Below are positions 34,940 through 42,177 of a stretch of DNA of 64,000 nucleotides, one piece after another. The translations under genes and the position numbers were made by a program. Each line of letters begins with the position of its first letter. Position 1 is the first letter of the stretch. Source of the stretch: AP-15 sp036500965 (GTDB lineage: Bacteria; Pseudomonadota; Alphaproteobacteria; ATCC43930; CGMCC-115725); contig DASYBC010000024.1 in the NCBI GenBank assembly GCA_036500965.1, forward strand, positions 1 to 64,000, written 5' to 3'. A model generated the notes under the pieces. That model saw nothing but the letters and a program-made list of their open reading frames with translations. It searched no databases and was not told where the DNA came from.

Positions 34940-34977
34940 TTGCTCGCACGTTCCTCTTACTACAGGCCGATGCAAAA

Positions 34978-35847
34978 ATGACAGATCCGAAAACCGCGGG
35001 CGTCAAGCCCCCGCTCCCTCGGCAGCAGCAACAGCCGCCCGGGCATACCGAAGAGCTCCAGCCAAAGCCGGACCACGGCGAGCATTCCTACCGCGGTTGC
35101 GGCAAGCTTGCCGGGCGCGCAGCGCTGATCACCGGCGCCGATTCCGGGATCGGGCGGGCTGTCGCGATCGCCTTTGCGCGTGAAGGCGCCGACGTGCTGA
35201 TCGCCTACCTGGAAGAGCATGACGACGCCAAGGAAACCGCCCGCTGGGTCGAGGAAGCCGGGAGCCGCGCCATCTTGGTCGCTGGCGATGTCAAGGAGCC
35301 CGATCATTGTCGCCGGCTCGTCGACCGCGCGGTCGCCGAATTCGGCAAGCTGGACATCCTCATCAACAACGCGGCGTTTCAGATGACGCATGCGAGCCTC
35401 GACGAGATCAGCGACGAGGAGTGGGACCACACCTTTCGCACCAACATCTACAGCATGTTTTACTTGTCGAAGGCCGCGGTCGCCCACATGAAGCCGGGCG
35501 GCGCCATCGTCAACACCGCCTCGATCAACAGCAAATCGCCGTCGCCGGGGCTGCTCGCCTATGCGACGACCAAGGGGGCAATCGCCAATTTTACCGCCGG
35601 GCTCGGTCAGCTGCTGGCCGAAAAGGGGATTCGGGTGAACTGCGTTGCCCCGGGGCCGATCTGGACGCCGCTGATCCCGTCGACGATGGCGCCCGACAAG
35701 GTCGAGCATTTCGGCGAGAACACGCCGCTCGGGCGCCCTGGGCAGCCGGCCGAGCTGGCGCCCGCCTACGTGCTGCTGGCCAGCGACGACGGCAGCTACA
35801 TGTCGGGGGCAATGATCCCGGTCACCGGCGGCCGCCCGATGTTGTAG
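34978..35847 (+). CDS. SDR family oxidoreductase, YghA/general-stress type
   Basis: The protein has 289 residues. A Pro/Gln-rich N-terminus (PPLPRQQQQPPGHTEELQPKP) precedes the dehydrogenase fold, which is the hallmark of the YghA/YhdF-type SDRs. The cofactor motif is TGADSGIGRAVA, then NNAAFQM, a Ser in NTASINSK and the catalytic LLAYATTKGA (Tyr-x3-Lys). The substrate is unknown; members are often stress-induced. An EcfG-like promoter lies upstream. The ATG at 34978 is where family similarity starts. Confidence 0.9.
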   Translation: MTDPKTAGVKPPLPRQQQQPPGHTEELQPKPDHGEHSYRGCGKLAGRAALITGADSGIGRAVAIAFAREGADVLIAYLEEHDDAKETARWVEEAGSRAILVAGDVKEPDHCRRLVDRAVAEFGKLDILINNAAFQMTHASLDEISDEEWDHTFRTNIYSMFYLSKAAVAHMKPGGAIVNTASINSKSPSPGLLAYATTKGAIANFTAGLGQLLAEKGIRVNCVAPGPIWTPLIPSTMAPDKVEHFGENTPLGRPGQPAELAPAYVLLASDDGSYMSGAMIPVTGGRPML

Positions 35848-35882
35848 CTTCTCCTCCAGGCCACACGGCGGGCGGGCTCGGG

Positions 35883-37001
35883 TCAATCCGCCAAAGCCGC
35901 CTCGGCCGGGGTCGCCGGCAGGCCGAGCGCGCTTGCCACCGCCGGATGGGTGATCCGTCCGCGGCAAATGTTGAGCCCATGGCGCAGATGCGCGTCGTCG
36001 CCAAGCGCGCCCCGCCAGCCGCGATCGGCAATCGCCAGGACAAACGGCAGGGTCGCGTTGTTGAGGGCGACGGTCGAGGTGCGCGCCACCGCCCCCGGCA
36101 TGTTGGTCACGCAATAATGCACCACCCCCTCCTCGATATAGGTCGGGGCGGCGTGGGTGGTCGGCCGGCTGGTTTCAAAGCAGCCGCCCTGATCGATCGA
36201 GATGTCGACCACCACCGTCCCGGGCCGCATCGCCCGGATCAACTCGCGGCTGACCAGCCGGGGTGCAGCGGCGCCGGGGATCAGCACCGCGCCGATCACC
36301 AGGTCGGCCGCGGCAACCTCGCGCTCGATCGTTTCCATCGTCGAATAGAGCGTGTGCAATTGCGCCCCGAACTGCAGATCGAGCTCGTAGAGCCGCGGCA
36401 ATGAGCGGTCGATGACCGTGACATAGGCCTCCATGCCCATCGCCATGCGCGCCGCGTTGGTGCCGGCGACGCCGCCGCCGAGGATCACCACCTTGGCCGC
36501 CGGCACGCCGGGAACCCCGCCGAGCAGCACGCCGATCCCGCCTTGCTCCTTTTCCAGGCAATGCGCGCCGACCTGCACCGACATCCGCCCGGCAACCTCG
36601 CTCATCGGCGCCAGGAGCGGCAGGCCGCCCTGCGGGTCGGTGACCGTCTCATAGGCGATCGCCACCGCGCCCGATCCGATCAGGCCCTCCGCCTGCGCCC
36701 GGTCGGCGGCGAGGTGCAGATAGGTGAACAGGATTTGGTCGCGGCGCAGCAGCGCCACCTCCCGCGGCTGCGGCTCCTTGACCTTGACGATCAGCTCGGC
36801 AGCGGCAAATACCTCGCCGGCATCGGCAAGGATGCTGGCGCCGGCCGCTTCATAGGCCCGGTCATCAAAGCCGATCCCGGCCCCGGCCCCGGCCTCGACC
36901 ACCACGCGATGCCCGTGATGGGCGAGTTCGCGCACGCTGCCGGGAACCAGGCCGACGCGGTATTCGTGCGTTTTGACCTCTTTGGGGACACCGATCTGCA
37001 T
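35883..37001 (-). CDS. ald: Alanine dehydrogenase
   Basis: The 372-residue protein begins MQIGVPKEVKTHEYRVGLVP. Catalytic residues are recognisable: Lys in IVKVKEPQP, His in TYLHLAAD and Asp in DISIDQGGCFE. The NAD-binding motif is VVILGGGVAGTNAARMAMG. It interconverts L-alanine and pyruvate plus ammonia. I set the start ten codons into the longest frame because the preceding residues are not family-like. Neighbours do not suggest a pathway. Confidence 0.95.
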   Translation of the reverse strand: MQIGVPKEVKTHEYRVGLVPGSVRELAHHGHRVVVEAGAGAGIGFDDRAYEAAGASILADAGEVFAAAELIVKVKEPQPREVALLRRDQILFTYLHLAADRAQAEGLIGSGAVAIAYETVTDPQGGLPLLAPMSEVAGRMSVQVGAHCLEKEQGGIGVLLGGVPGVPAAKVVILGGGVAGTNAARMAMGMEAYVTVIDRSLPRLYELDLQFGAQLHTLYSTMETIEREVAAADLVIGAVLIPGAAAPRLVSRELIRAMRPGTVVVDISIDQGGCFETSRPTTHAAPTYIEEGVVHYCVTNMPGAVARTSTVALNNATLPFVLAIADRGWRGALGDDAHLRHGLNICRGRITHPAVASALGLPATPAEAALAD

Positions 37002-37169
37002 TGCCACCTCCGCTCGGCGCCCGCCGGCCATTGCCTGGTCTTATCCCTTATCCGGCCCTTTGGCGATCAAGGCCCGCGACACCCTGTCGCGGGGCTGGAT
37101 CGGTCATAGGGGCCGGGCAGAATCTGGCCGATACTCGGGGCAAATTTAGGGCCTTTCGGCCCGAGCGGC

Positions 37170-37406
37170 ATGCTCGCCGCGCAAGATTTGTGCTCGGGGC
37201 TGGCAACGATGGTAACCCTCGTCATTGTCGCGATGATCTATGTTGCGATCGGCGCCGTCCTGTTCGCTCATCCGCGCTCGCCGGCCGGCCCTCACGATTT
37301 CGATTGGCGCGCCCAGGTCGGGGTGTTCTGCGACAGCCTGCCGGCGGTGCTGACTTGGCCGCTCGTTCTTTGGCTCGGGTTCAATGACCGAGACCCATGG
37401 TATTAG
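37170..37406 (+). CDS. Hypothetical small membrane protein
   Basis: The 78-residue protein has one clear hydrophobic helix (MVTLVIVAMIYVAIGAVLF), a polar middle and a second, weaker hydrophobic stretch (PAVLTWPLVLWLGF), ending RDPWY. I do not recognise the family. The start may be the internal Met at 37209, just before the helix. It fills the gap between alanine dehydrogenase (divergent) and the FAD oxidoreductase (convergent). G+C-rich third positions support it being real. Confidence 0.5.
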   Translation: MLAAQDLCSGLATMVTLVIVAMIYVAIGAVLFAHPRSPAGPHDFDWRAQVGVFCDSLPAVLTWPLVLWLGFNDRDPWY

Positions 37407-37412
37407 GCTAAA

Positions 37413-38519
37413 CTAGCCCCAGGCCAGTTGCCGCACCACCTCGTCGGCGAGCGGCAAGGAGGCGGTCAGCCCCGGCGATTCGATGCCATAGAGGTTGACG
37501 AGCCCCGGCACGCGGTGGCGGTGCGGCCCCTGCACGACAAAATCGGCGGCGGGCTCGCCGGGCCCGCTGATCTTCGGGCGGATCCCGGCATAGCCCGGCT
37601 GCAGCGCGCCGTCGCGCAGGCCCGGCCAATAGCTGCGCACCGCGGCGTAAAACGCCTCGCCGCGCGCCGGATCGACGGTGTAGTCGATCGCCGAAATCCA
37701 TTCGACATCGGGGCCAAAACGCGCTTGGCCGGCTAAATCAAGGGTGATGTGCACGCCGAGCCCGCCCGCCGGGGGCACCGGATAGACGAGCCGGCGGAAC
37801 GGCGAGCGCCCGGCGAGGGTGAAATAGACGCCGCGGCAGAAATAGGCCGGCGGGATGCTTTCGGGCGGGACCCCCGCGATCGCCCCGGCGAGAGCGGGCG
37901 CGTGCAGCCCGGCGGCGTTGACCAGAAGCCGGCAGCGGATGGCGCTGGGCTCGTCGCCACCGACTGCAAGCTCGAACCCGTCGGCCAGCACCTGGCCAGA
38001 AAGGACCGGGCTGCGCAATACCACAACAGCACCGGCGGCCTCGGCTTCGCCCTGAAAGGCCAGCATCAGCGCGTGGCTGTCGATGATGCCGGTCGATGGC
38101 GACAAGAGCGCCGCCACACAGTGCAGCGCCGGCTCGAGCCGCTGGGCCTGCTCGGCGCTCAGCCATTCGACGTCATCGACGCCGTTGGCGCGCGCCGCGG
38201 CGGCAATCTTTTCCAGCGCCGGGAGCTCGCCCTCGTGGGCGGCGACGATCAGCTTGCCGAGCCGGGCATGGGCCACCCCGTGCTCGCGGCAATAGGCGTA
38301 GAGCCGCCGGCGGCCGGCGACGCAGGCGGTCGCCTTCAAGCTGCCCTTCGGGTAATAGATGCCGCTGTGGATCACCTCGCTGTTGCGCGAGGAGGTCTCA
38401 AAACCGATTGTCGCGGCGCGCTCGAGCACCACCACCTCGCGGCCGGCGAGCGCCAAGGCCCGCGCCGCGGCAAGGCCGATCACGCCGGCGCCGACCACCA
38501 CGCATTCGACCTCGTCCAC
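37413..38519 (-). CDS. NAD(P)/FAD-dependent oxidoreductase, LhgO-like
   Basis: The ~368-residue protein has an N-terminal FAD motif VVVGAGVIGLAAARALALAG, then ETSSRNSEVIHSGIYYPKGS and the final IESPGLTASLPLADEV, which together mark the L-2-hydroxyglutarate oxidase group of the DAO superfamily. I chose the GTG at 38519, which has GGAGG five bases upstream; a much longer frame is open but the extra ~75 residues are low-complexity and not family-like. It would pass electrons from L-2-hydroxyglutarate or a similar hydroxyacid to the membrane. It is divergent from the DUF2794 gene. Confidence 0.87.
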   Translation of the reverse strand: MDEVECVVVGAGVIGLAAARALALAGREVVVLERAATIGFETSSRNSEVIHSGIYYPKGSLKATACVAGRRRLYAYCREHGVAHARLGKLIVAAHEGELPALEKIAAAARANGVDDVEWLSAEQAQRLEPALHCVAALLSPSTGIIDSHALMLAFQGEAEAAGAVVVLRSPVLSGQVLADGFELAVGGDEPSAIRCRLLVNAAGLHAPALAGAIAGVPPESIPPAYFCRGVYFTLAGRSPFRRLVYPVPPAGGLGVHITLDLAGQARFGPDVEWISAIDYTVDPARGEAFYAAVRSYWPGLRDGALQPGYAGIRPKISGPGEPAADFVVQGPHRHRVPGLVNLYGIESPGLTASLPLADEVVRQLAWG

Positions 38520-38776
38520 ATCCACCTCCAGAGCGCCGGGGTGGGGCGCCGGCCGCGCACAGCCAACCGGCGGAGCTTGTTGCTTGCCCGGACGGATTGC
38601 GTCAAGAGCCGCACCCGCCGATGCCGTTGCGCGTCGACGAGCCGGACCGGTCGCGGCGAGACATTCTGACGCTGCCGCGCGCGAGCCTGCCGCAGGCCGC
38701 CGCGGTGCGAGGCGGCTGGACGCGGCCAGCGAAATCGCCGACACTCCCGCCTTGCGGCAATGGGCGAAGGACAGCG

Positions 38777-39127
38777 ATGAGCCGGAAGACTGCCACCGTG
38801 CTGGCGCTCGCCGACTACCGGGCGCGCCAGCGCACCGTGTATTTCACCCGCTCCGAGCTGAACCAGCTGCTTGGCCTCTACAGCCGCCACGTGATCCGCG
38901 GCGAGTGGCGCGATTACGCGATCGATCACGGCCCCGGCATGGCCCGCTTTTCGGTGTTTCGTCACACCCATGAGGCGCCGGCCTTTGCCATCCTCAAAAT
39001 GGCGCCGACCCCAGCCAGGCCGGCCGACTTCATCGTGCAGAGCGGCCGCCAGCGGCTGCGCAGCGCGCGCAACCTCAGCGAGGCGCTGGAGTATTTCCGG
39101 ACCATTCTGAGCCTGGTCACCGCATAG
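38777..39127 (+). CDS. DUF2794 domain-containing protein
   Basis: The 116-residue protein (SRKTATVLALADYRARQ, then VYFTRSELNQLLGLYSRHV and GEWRDYAIDHGPGMARFSVF) matches DUF2794, a small alphaproteobacterial family of unknown function. No signal or membrane segment is seen. ATG 38777 is the first Met at the start of homology; a longer frame runs antisense to the oxidoreductase. It is convergent with modC. Confidence 0.88.
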   Translation: MSRKTATVLALADYRARQRTVYFTRSELNQLLGLYSRHVIRGEWRDYAIDHGPGMARFSVFRHTHEAPAFAILKMAPTPARPADFIVQSGRQRLRSARNLSEALEYFRTILSLVTA

Positions 39128-39180
39128 CGGGCGGCAGCACCGGATCGGGAAGTCCCGACGACGACGGCAGCCGCATCGCA

Positions 39181-40314
39181 TCACAGGCTGATCTCGTCGA
39201 AGCCGGCGCCCTCCGACATCGGCTGGCCCTGGCCCAGATTGCGCCGCTCGATCGCCACGGTCTTGACGATCGCGTAGACCGGGCGGCCGGGTTTCAGGTC
39301 GAGACGGTCGATCGAGAGGCGGGTCACCCTCGCTAGCAGCATCTCGCCGTTCAGCTCCACCCGGACGTCGGCGGTCGCGCCGGCGAGCACGCCGATCTCG
39401 GCGACCCGCCCCGCCAGCAGGTTGAGCGCGCTCAAGCGCTCGGGCGGATCGAGCCCAAGGACGACATCGCGCGCGAGGATGCGCACGCGCAGCGGGGCGC
39501 CGGGGGCGAGATCGAGCAGCGGCACCCGCAGCTCGCCGGCGGCCGACCGCAAGGTGGTCAACCGATAGCCTTCGTCGTGCCCGGCGACGCGCATCTCGAG
39601 CACCGCGCCGGCCTCGCCGCTTCCGGCCAGCGGCAGCAGATCGAGCCGGGCCATGACCTGCGGCACCGGCCCGGTGGCGACCACCGCGCCGTGGTCGAGC
39701 AGCACGATCGTCGAGGCGAGCCGCGTCACCTCGGCCACCGAATGGCTGACATAGACGATTGGGATGCGGCTCTGGTCGCGCAGCCGCTCGATATAGGGCA
39801 GGATCTCGGCCTTGCGCGCATCGTCGAGTGCCGCGAGCGGCTCGTCCATCAGCAGCAGCCGCGGGCTCGCCAGCAGCGCGCGGCCGATCGCGACGCGCTG
39901 CTTTTCCCCGCCCGACAGCAGCCCCGGCCGGCGCTCGAGCAACGCGCCGATGCCCAATAGCTCGACCACGTCGGCAAAGCTCTCGCGCCGCTCGCGGGGC
40001 CGCATAAACCGGCTGCCGTAGAGCAGGTTGCGGCGGACGCTCAGATGCGGGAACAGCCGCGGCTCCTGAAAGATGTAGCCGATATGCCGGCGGTGCTTTG
40101 GGACGAAAACGCCCGAGGACGTGTCCACCAGGACCCGGCCGTCGATCGCAACCCGGCCGCGCTCGGGGCGCAGCAACCCGGCGATGATGTTGACGAGCGA
40201 GGTCTTGCCGGCGCCGGAATGCCCGAAGAGAGCGGTCAGCCGCCCCTGCGTGGCAAAGCGCGCCTCGAGGAGAAAGCCGCCGAGCCGATGCCGGACATCG
40301 ACTTCGAGGCTCAT
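39181..40314 (-). CDS. modC: Molybdate ABC transporter ATP-binding protein ModC
   Basis: The 377-residue protein has an ATPase domain with Walker A GHSGAGKTS, signature LLSGGEKQRVAIGRAL and Walker B LLLMDEPLAALDD, followed by a C-terminal mop-like domain (from about residue 290) with LARVTRLSIDRLDLKPGRPV. Such a TOBE/mop domain binds molybdate or regulates transport. Its ATG overlaps the modB stop (ATGA). It powers molybdate import needed for molybdenum-cofactor enzymes such as the oxidoreductase at 9.7 kb. Confidence 0.92.
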   Translation of the reverse strand: MSLEVDVRHRLGGFLLEARFATQGRLTALFGHSGAGKTSLVNIIAGLLRPERGRVAIDGRVLVDTSSGVFVPKHRRHIGYIFQEPRLFPHLSVRRNLLYGSRFMRPRERRESFADVVELLGIGALLERRPGLLSGGEKQRVAIGRALLASPRLLLMDEPLAALDDARKAEILPYIERLRDQSRIPIVYVSHSVAEVTRLASTIVLLDHGAVVATGPVPQVMARLDLLPLAGSGEAGAVLEMRVAGHDEGYRLTTLRSAAGELRVPLLDLAPGAPLRVRILARDVVLGLDPPERLSALNLLAGRVAEIGVLAGATADVRVELNGEMLLARVTRLSIDRLDLKPGRPVYAIVKTVAIERRNLGQGQPMSEGAGFDEISL

Positions 40315-41021
40315 AGCCCGCCGACCCGCCGGGCGACGCGCCTCCCGACAAATTCGGACAGCAGCAGCGCCGCCGTCGATATCGCCACCGCGACGAGGGT
40401 CAGCCGGAGCGCGCCGGCATCGCCGCCCGGGACCTGGGTGAAGGTGTAGATCGCGAGCGGCAGGGTCTGGGTTTCGCCCGGGATGTTCGAGACGAAGGTG
40501 ATCGTCGCGCCGAACTCGCCGAGGCTGCGCGCGAAGGCGAGGATCGCCCCGGTGATGATCCCGGGAAGGATCAGCGGCAAGGTCACGGTCAGGAAGACCC
40601 ACAGCGGGCCGGCGCCGAGCGTGCCGGCGGCCTCCTCGAGGCGGCGGTCGACCGCCTCGACCGACAGGCGGATCGCGCGCACCATCAGCGGAAACGCCAT
40701 CACCGCCGACGCCAGCGCCGCCCCGGTCCAACGGAAGGCGAACACGAAGCCGGTGGCTTCGAGCAGCGGCCGGCCGAGCGGCCCGTTGCGGCCGAACAGC
40801 AGCAGCAGGACAAAGCCGGTCACCACCGGCGGCAGCACGAGCGGCAGGTGAACCGTCACGTCAAGCAATTCCCGGCCCCAGAACCGGCCGCGCGCGAGAG
40901 CGAGCGCGGTCAGCACGCCGACCGGCAAGCTCGTCGCCACCGCCCACGCTGCAACCTCGAGGCTGAGACGGATCGCGACCAGCTCGGCGGAAGTGAAATC
41001 CAGCAGAGGCAGCCAGCTCAC
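40311..41021 (-). CDS. modB: Molybdate ABC transporter permease ModB
   Basis: The 236-residue permease has about five membrane helices, with the conserved cytoplasmic segment EAAGTLGAGPLWVFLTVTLP and LARSLGEFGATITFVSNIPG, both typical of ModB/CysT. It is coupled to modC by a 4-base overlap. A repeat-filled 189-base gap separates it from modA. Confidence 0.92.
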   Translation of the reverse strand: MSWLPLLDFTSAELVAIRLSLEVAAWAVATSLPVGVLTALALARGRFWGRELLDVTVHLPLVLPPVVTGFVLLLLFGRNGPLGRPLLEATGFVFAFRWTGAALASAVMAFPLMVRAIRLSVEAVDRRLEEAAGTLGAGPLWVFLTVTLPLILPGIITGAILAFARSLGEFGATITFVSNIPGETQTLPLAIYTFTQVPGGDAGALRLTLVAVAISTAALLLSEFVGRRVARRVGGL

Positions 41022-41091
41022 GCGTTCACATCGCTCGACTGCCGCTTCCCGCGGCTAGTGCTCAAAGTCGGACGGATACCGCCCGAGCAGG

Positions 41092-41177
41092 CCCTCACCC
41101 ACCCAGCCCTAGCGGGCTGGGTTCCCCCACTCCCGCAATACGGGAGAGGGTGCCGAGCGCAGCAAGGCGGGTGAGGG
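41092..41177. repeat. Nested palindromic repeat between modB and modA, copy B2
   Basis: CCCTCACCC (41092-41100) and GGGTGAGGG (41169-41177) enclose two inner hairpins: CCCAGCCC-TAGC-GGGCTGGG at 41102-41121 and CTCCCG-CAATA-CGGGAG at 41130-41146. The whole can fold into a three-way structure. It could stabilise or attenuate the modA message upstream of modBC. The CTCTCC-type stem links it to copy B1 at 11.7 kb. Confidence 0.65.
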
Positions 41178-41210
41178 TTCGCCGGTATCAAGTGTGTCAC
41201 GTTCGCACCG

Positions 41211-42035
41211 CTAGGGACTGGTTTGCTTGAGGACTTTGAAGCCCTGCTTTTCGAACAGCGCCGCGGTCTTGGGCGATTCGAGATAGGCGAGGAAGCCCGG
41301 GGCGTCCGGGCTGGTCGAGGCGGCGGTCAGCGCGACCGGATAGATGATCGGCGGATGGGTGTCGTCGGGGAACACCCCGACCACTTTGACGTTCGGCTCG
41401 ACCGCCGCGTCGGTGCGGTAGACGATGCCGAGCGGCGCCTCCTTGAGCGCCACCAGCTCTAAGGCCGCGCGCACATTCTCGGCCTGCGCGATCTGGCCCG
41501 CAACCGCCGCCCAGACGCCGAGCTTGGCGAGCGCGGCCTTGCCGTATTTTCCGGCCGGGACCGCGCTGGTGTCGGCCATCGCGAGCTTGCCGCCGGCGAG
41601 CAGCTTGGCGAGCGGGAACCCAGGCGCGATCTTGACCCGCAAGGTGCTGTCCGTTGGCGCGATCAGCACCAATTCGTTGCCGAGCAGGTCCTTGCGCGTG
41701 CCGGGCTTGATCAGGTGGCGCTTAGCCAGATAATCCATCCAGGCGAGATCGGCCGAGATGAAGATGTCAGCCGGCGCGCCATTCGCGATCTGCTTGGCGA
41801 GGGTCGAGCTCGCCGCGAGCGAGGCGGTGACGTGCTTTCCGGTTTGCCGCTGATAGCTCGTATCGACGTCGTCGAGCGCGTTCTTGAGGCTGGCCGCGGC
41901 AAAGACCAGCACGCCGCTGGTCTGCGCCGGCGCCGGGCCGACCAACAGAGCGAGCGCCGCCATCGCAGCGGCGGCGGTCATGCTGAAGCGCCGCATCGGC
42001 GGCCGACGACGGCATGAATTCTCTGGGTTGCTCAT
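41211..42035 (-). CDS. modA: Molybdate ABC transporter substrate-binding protein ModA
   Basis: The 274-residue protein has a signal peptide (SMTAAAAMAALALLVGPAPAQ) and a mature part starting VLVFAAASLKNALDDV, then ASSTLAKQIANGAPADIFISA, TDSAVPAGKYGKAAL-like sequence (DTSAVPAGKYGKAAL) and GIVYRTDAAV, all ModA features that bind the molybdate oxyanion. GAGGAGAGC precedes ATG 42035, which I prefer over the Met five codons upstream. It heads the modABC set and follows a Mo-box-like palindrome. Confidence 0.92.
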   Translation of the reverse strand: MSNPENSCRRRPPMRRFSMTAAAAMAALALLVGPAPAQTSGVLVFAAASLKNALDDVDTSYQRQTGKHVTASLAASSTLAKQIANGAPADIFISADLAWMDYLAKRHLIKPGTRKDLLGNELVLIAPTDSTLRVKIAPGFPLAKLLAGGKLAMADTSAVPAGKYGKAALAKLGVWAAVAGQIAQAENVRAALELVALKEAPLGIVYRTDAAVEPNVKVVGVFPDDTHPPIIYPVALTAASTSPDAPGFLAYLESPKTAALFEKQGFKVLKQTSP

Positions 42036-42069
42036 GCTCTCCTCGGGCATTATGGGCCGGCAGCGTTGG

Positions 42070-42093
42070 CCTTATATTACGGTGGATATAGCG
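42070..42093 (-). promoter_or_regulatory. Mo-box-like palindrome (candidate ModE operator) before modA
   Basis: On the minus strand the sequence reads CGCTATAT, 8 bases, ATATAAGG, close to the ModE operator (CGCTATATA...TATATAACG type). It sits 35 bases before the modA start, overlapping the likely -10 region, as expected for a repressor. No modE gene is in the window. Confidence 0.5.
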
Positions 42094-42177
42094 CTTGTAA
42101 ATGTCAGGCCGCCCGGCGGCGGGGGCCAAAACGCCGCGGTTGACGCCCGCCGAGATCGCGTTCTTTACGGTTGCCGG

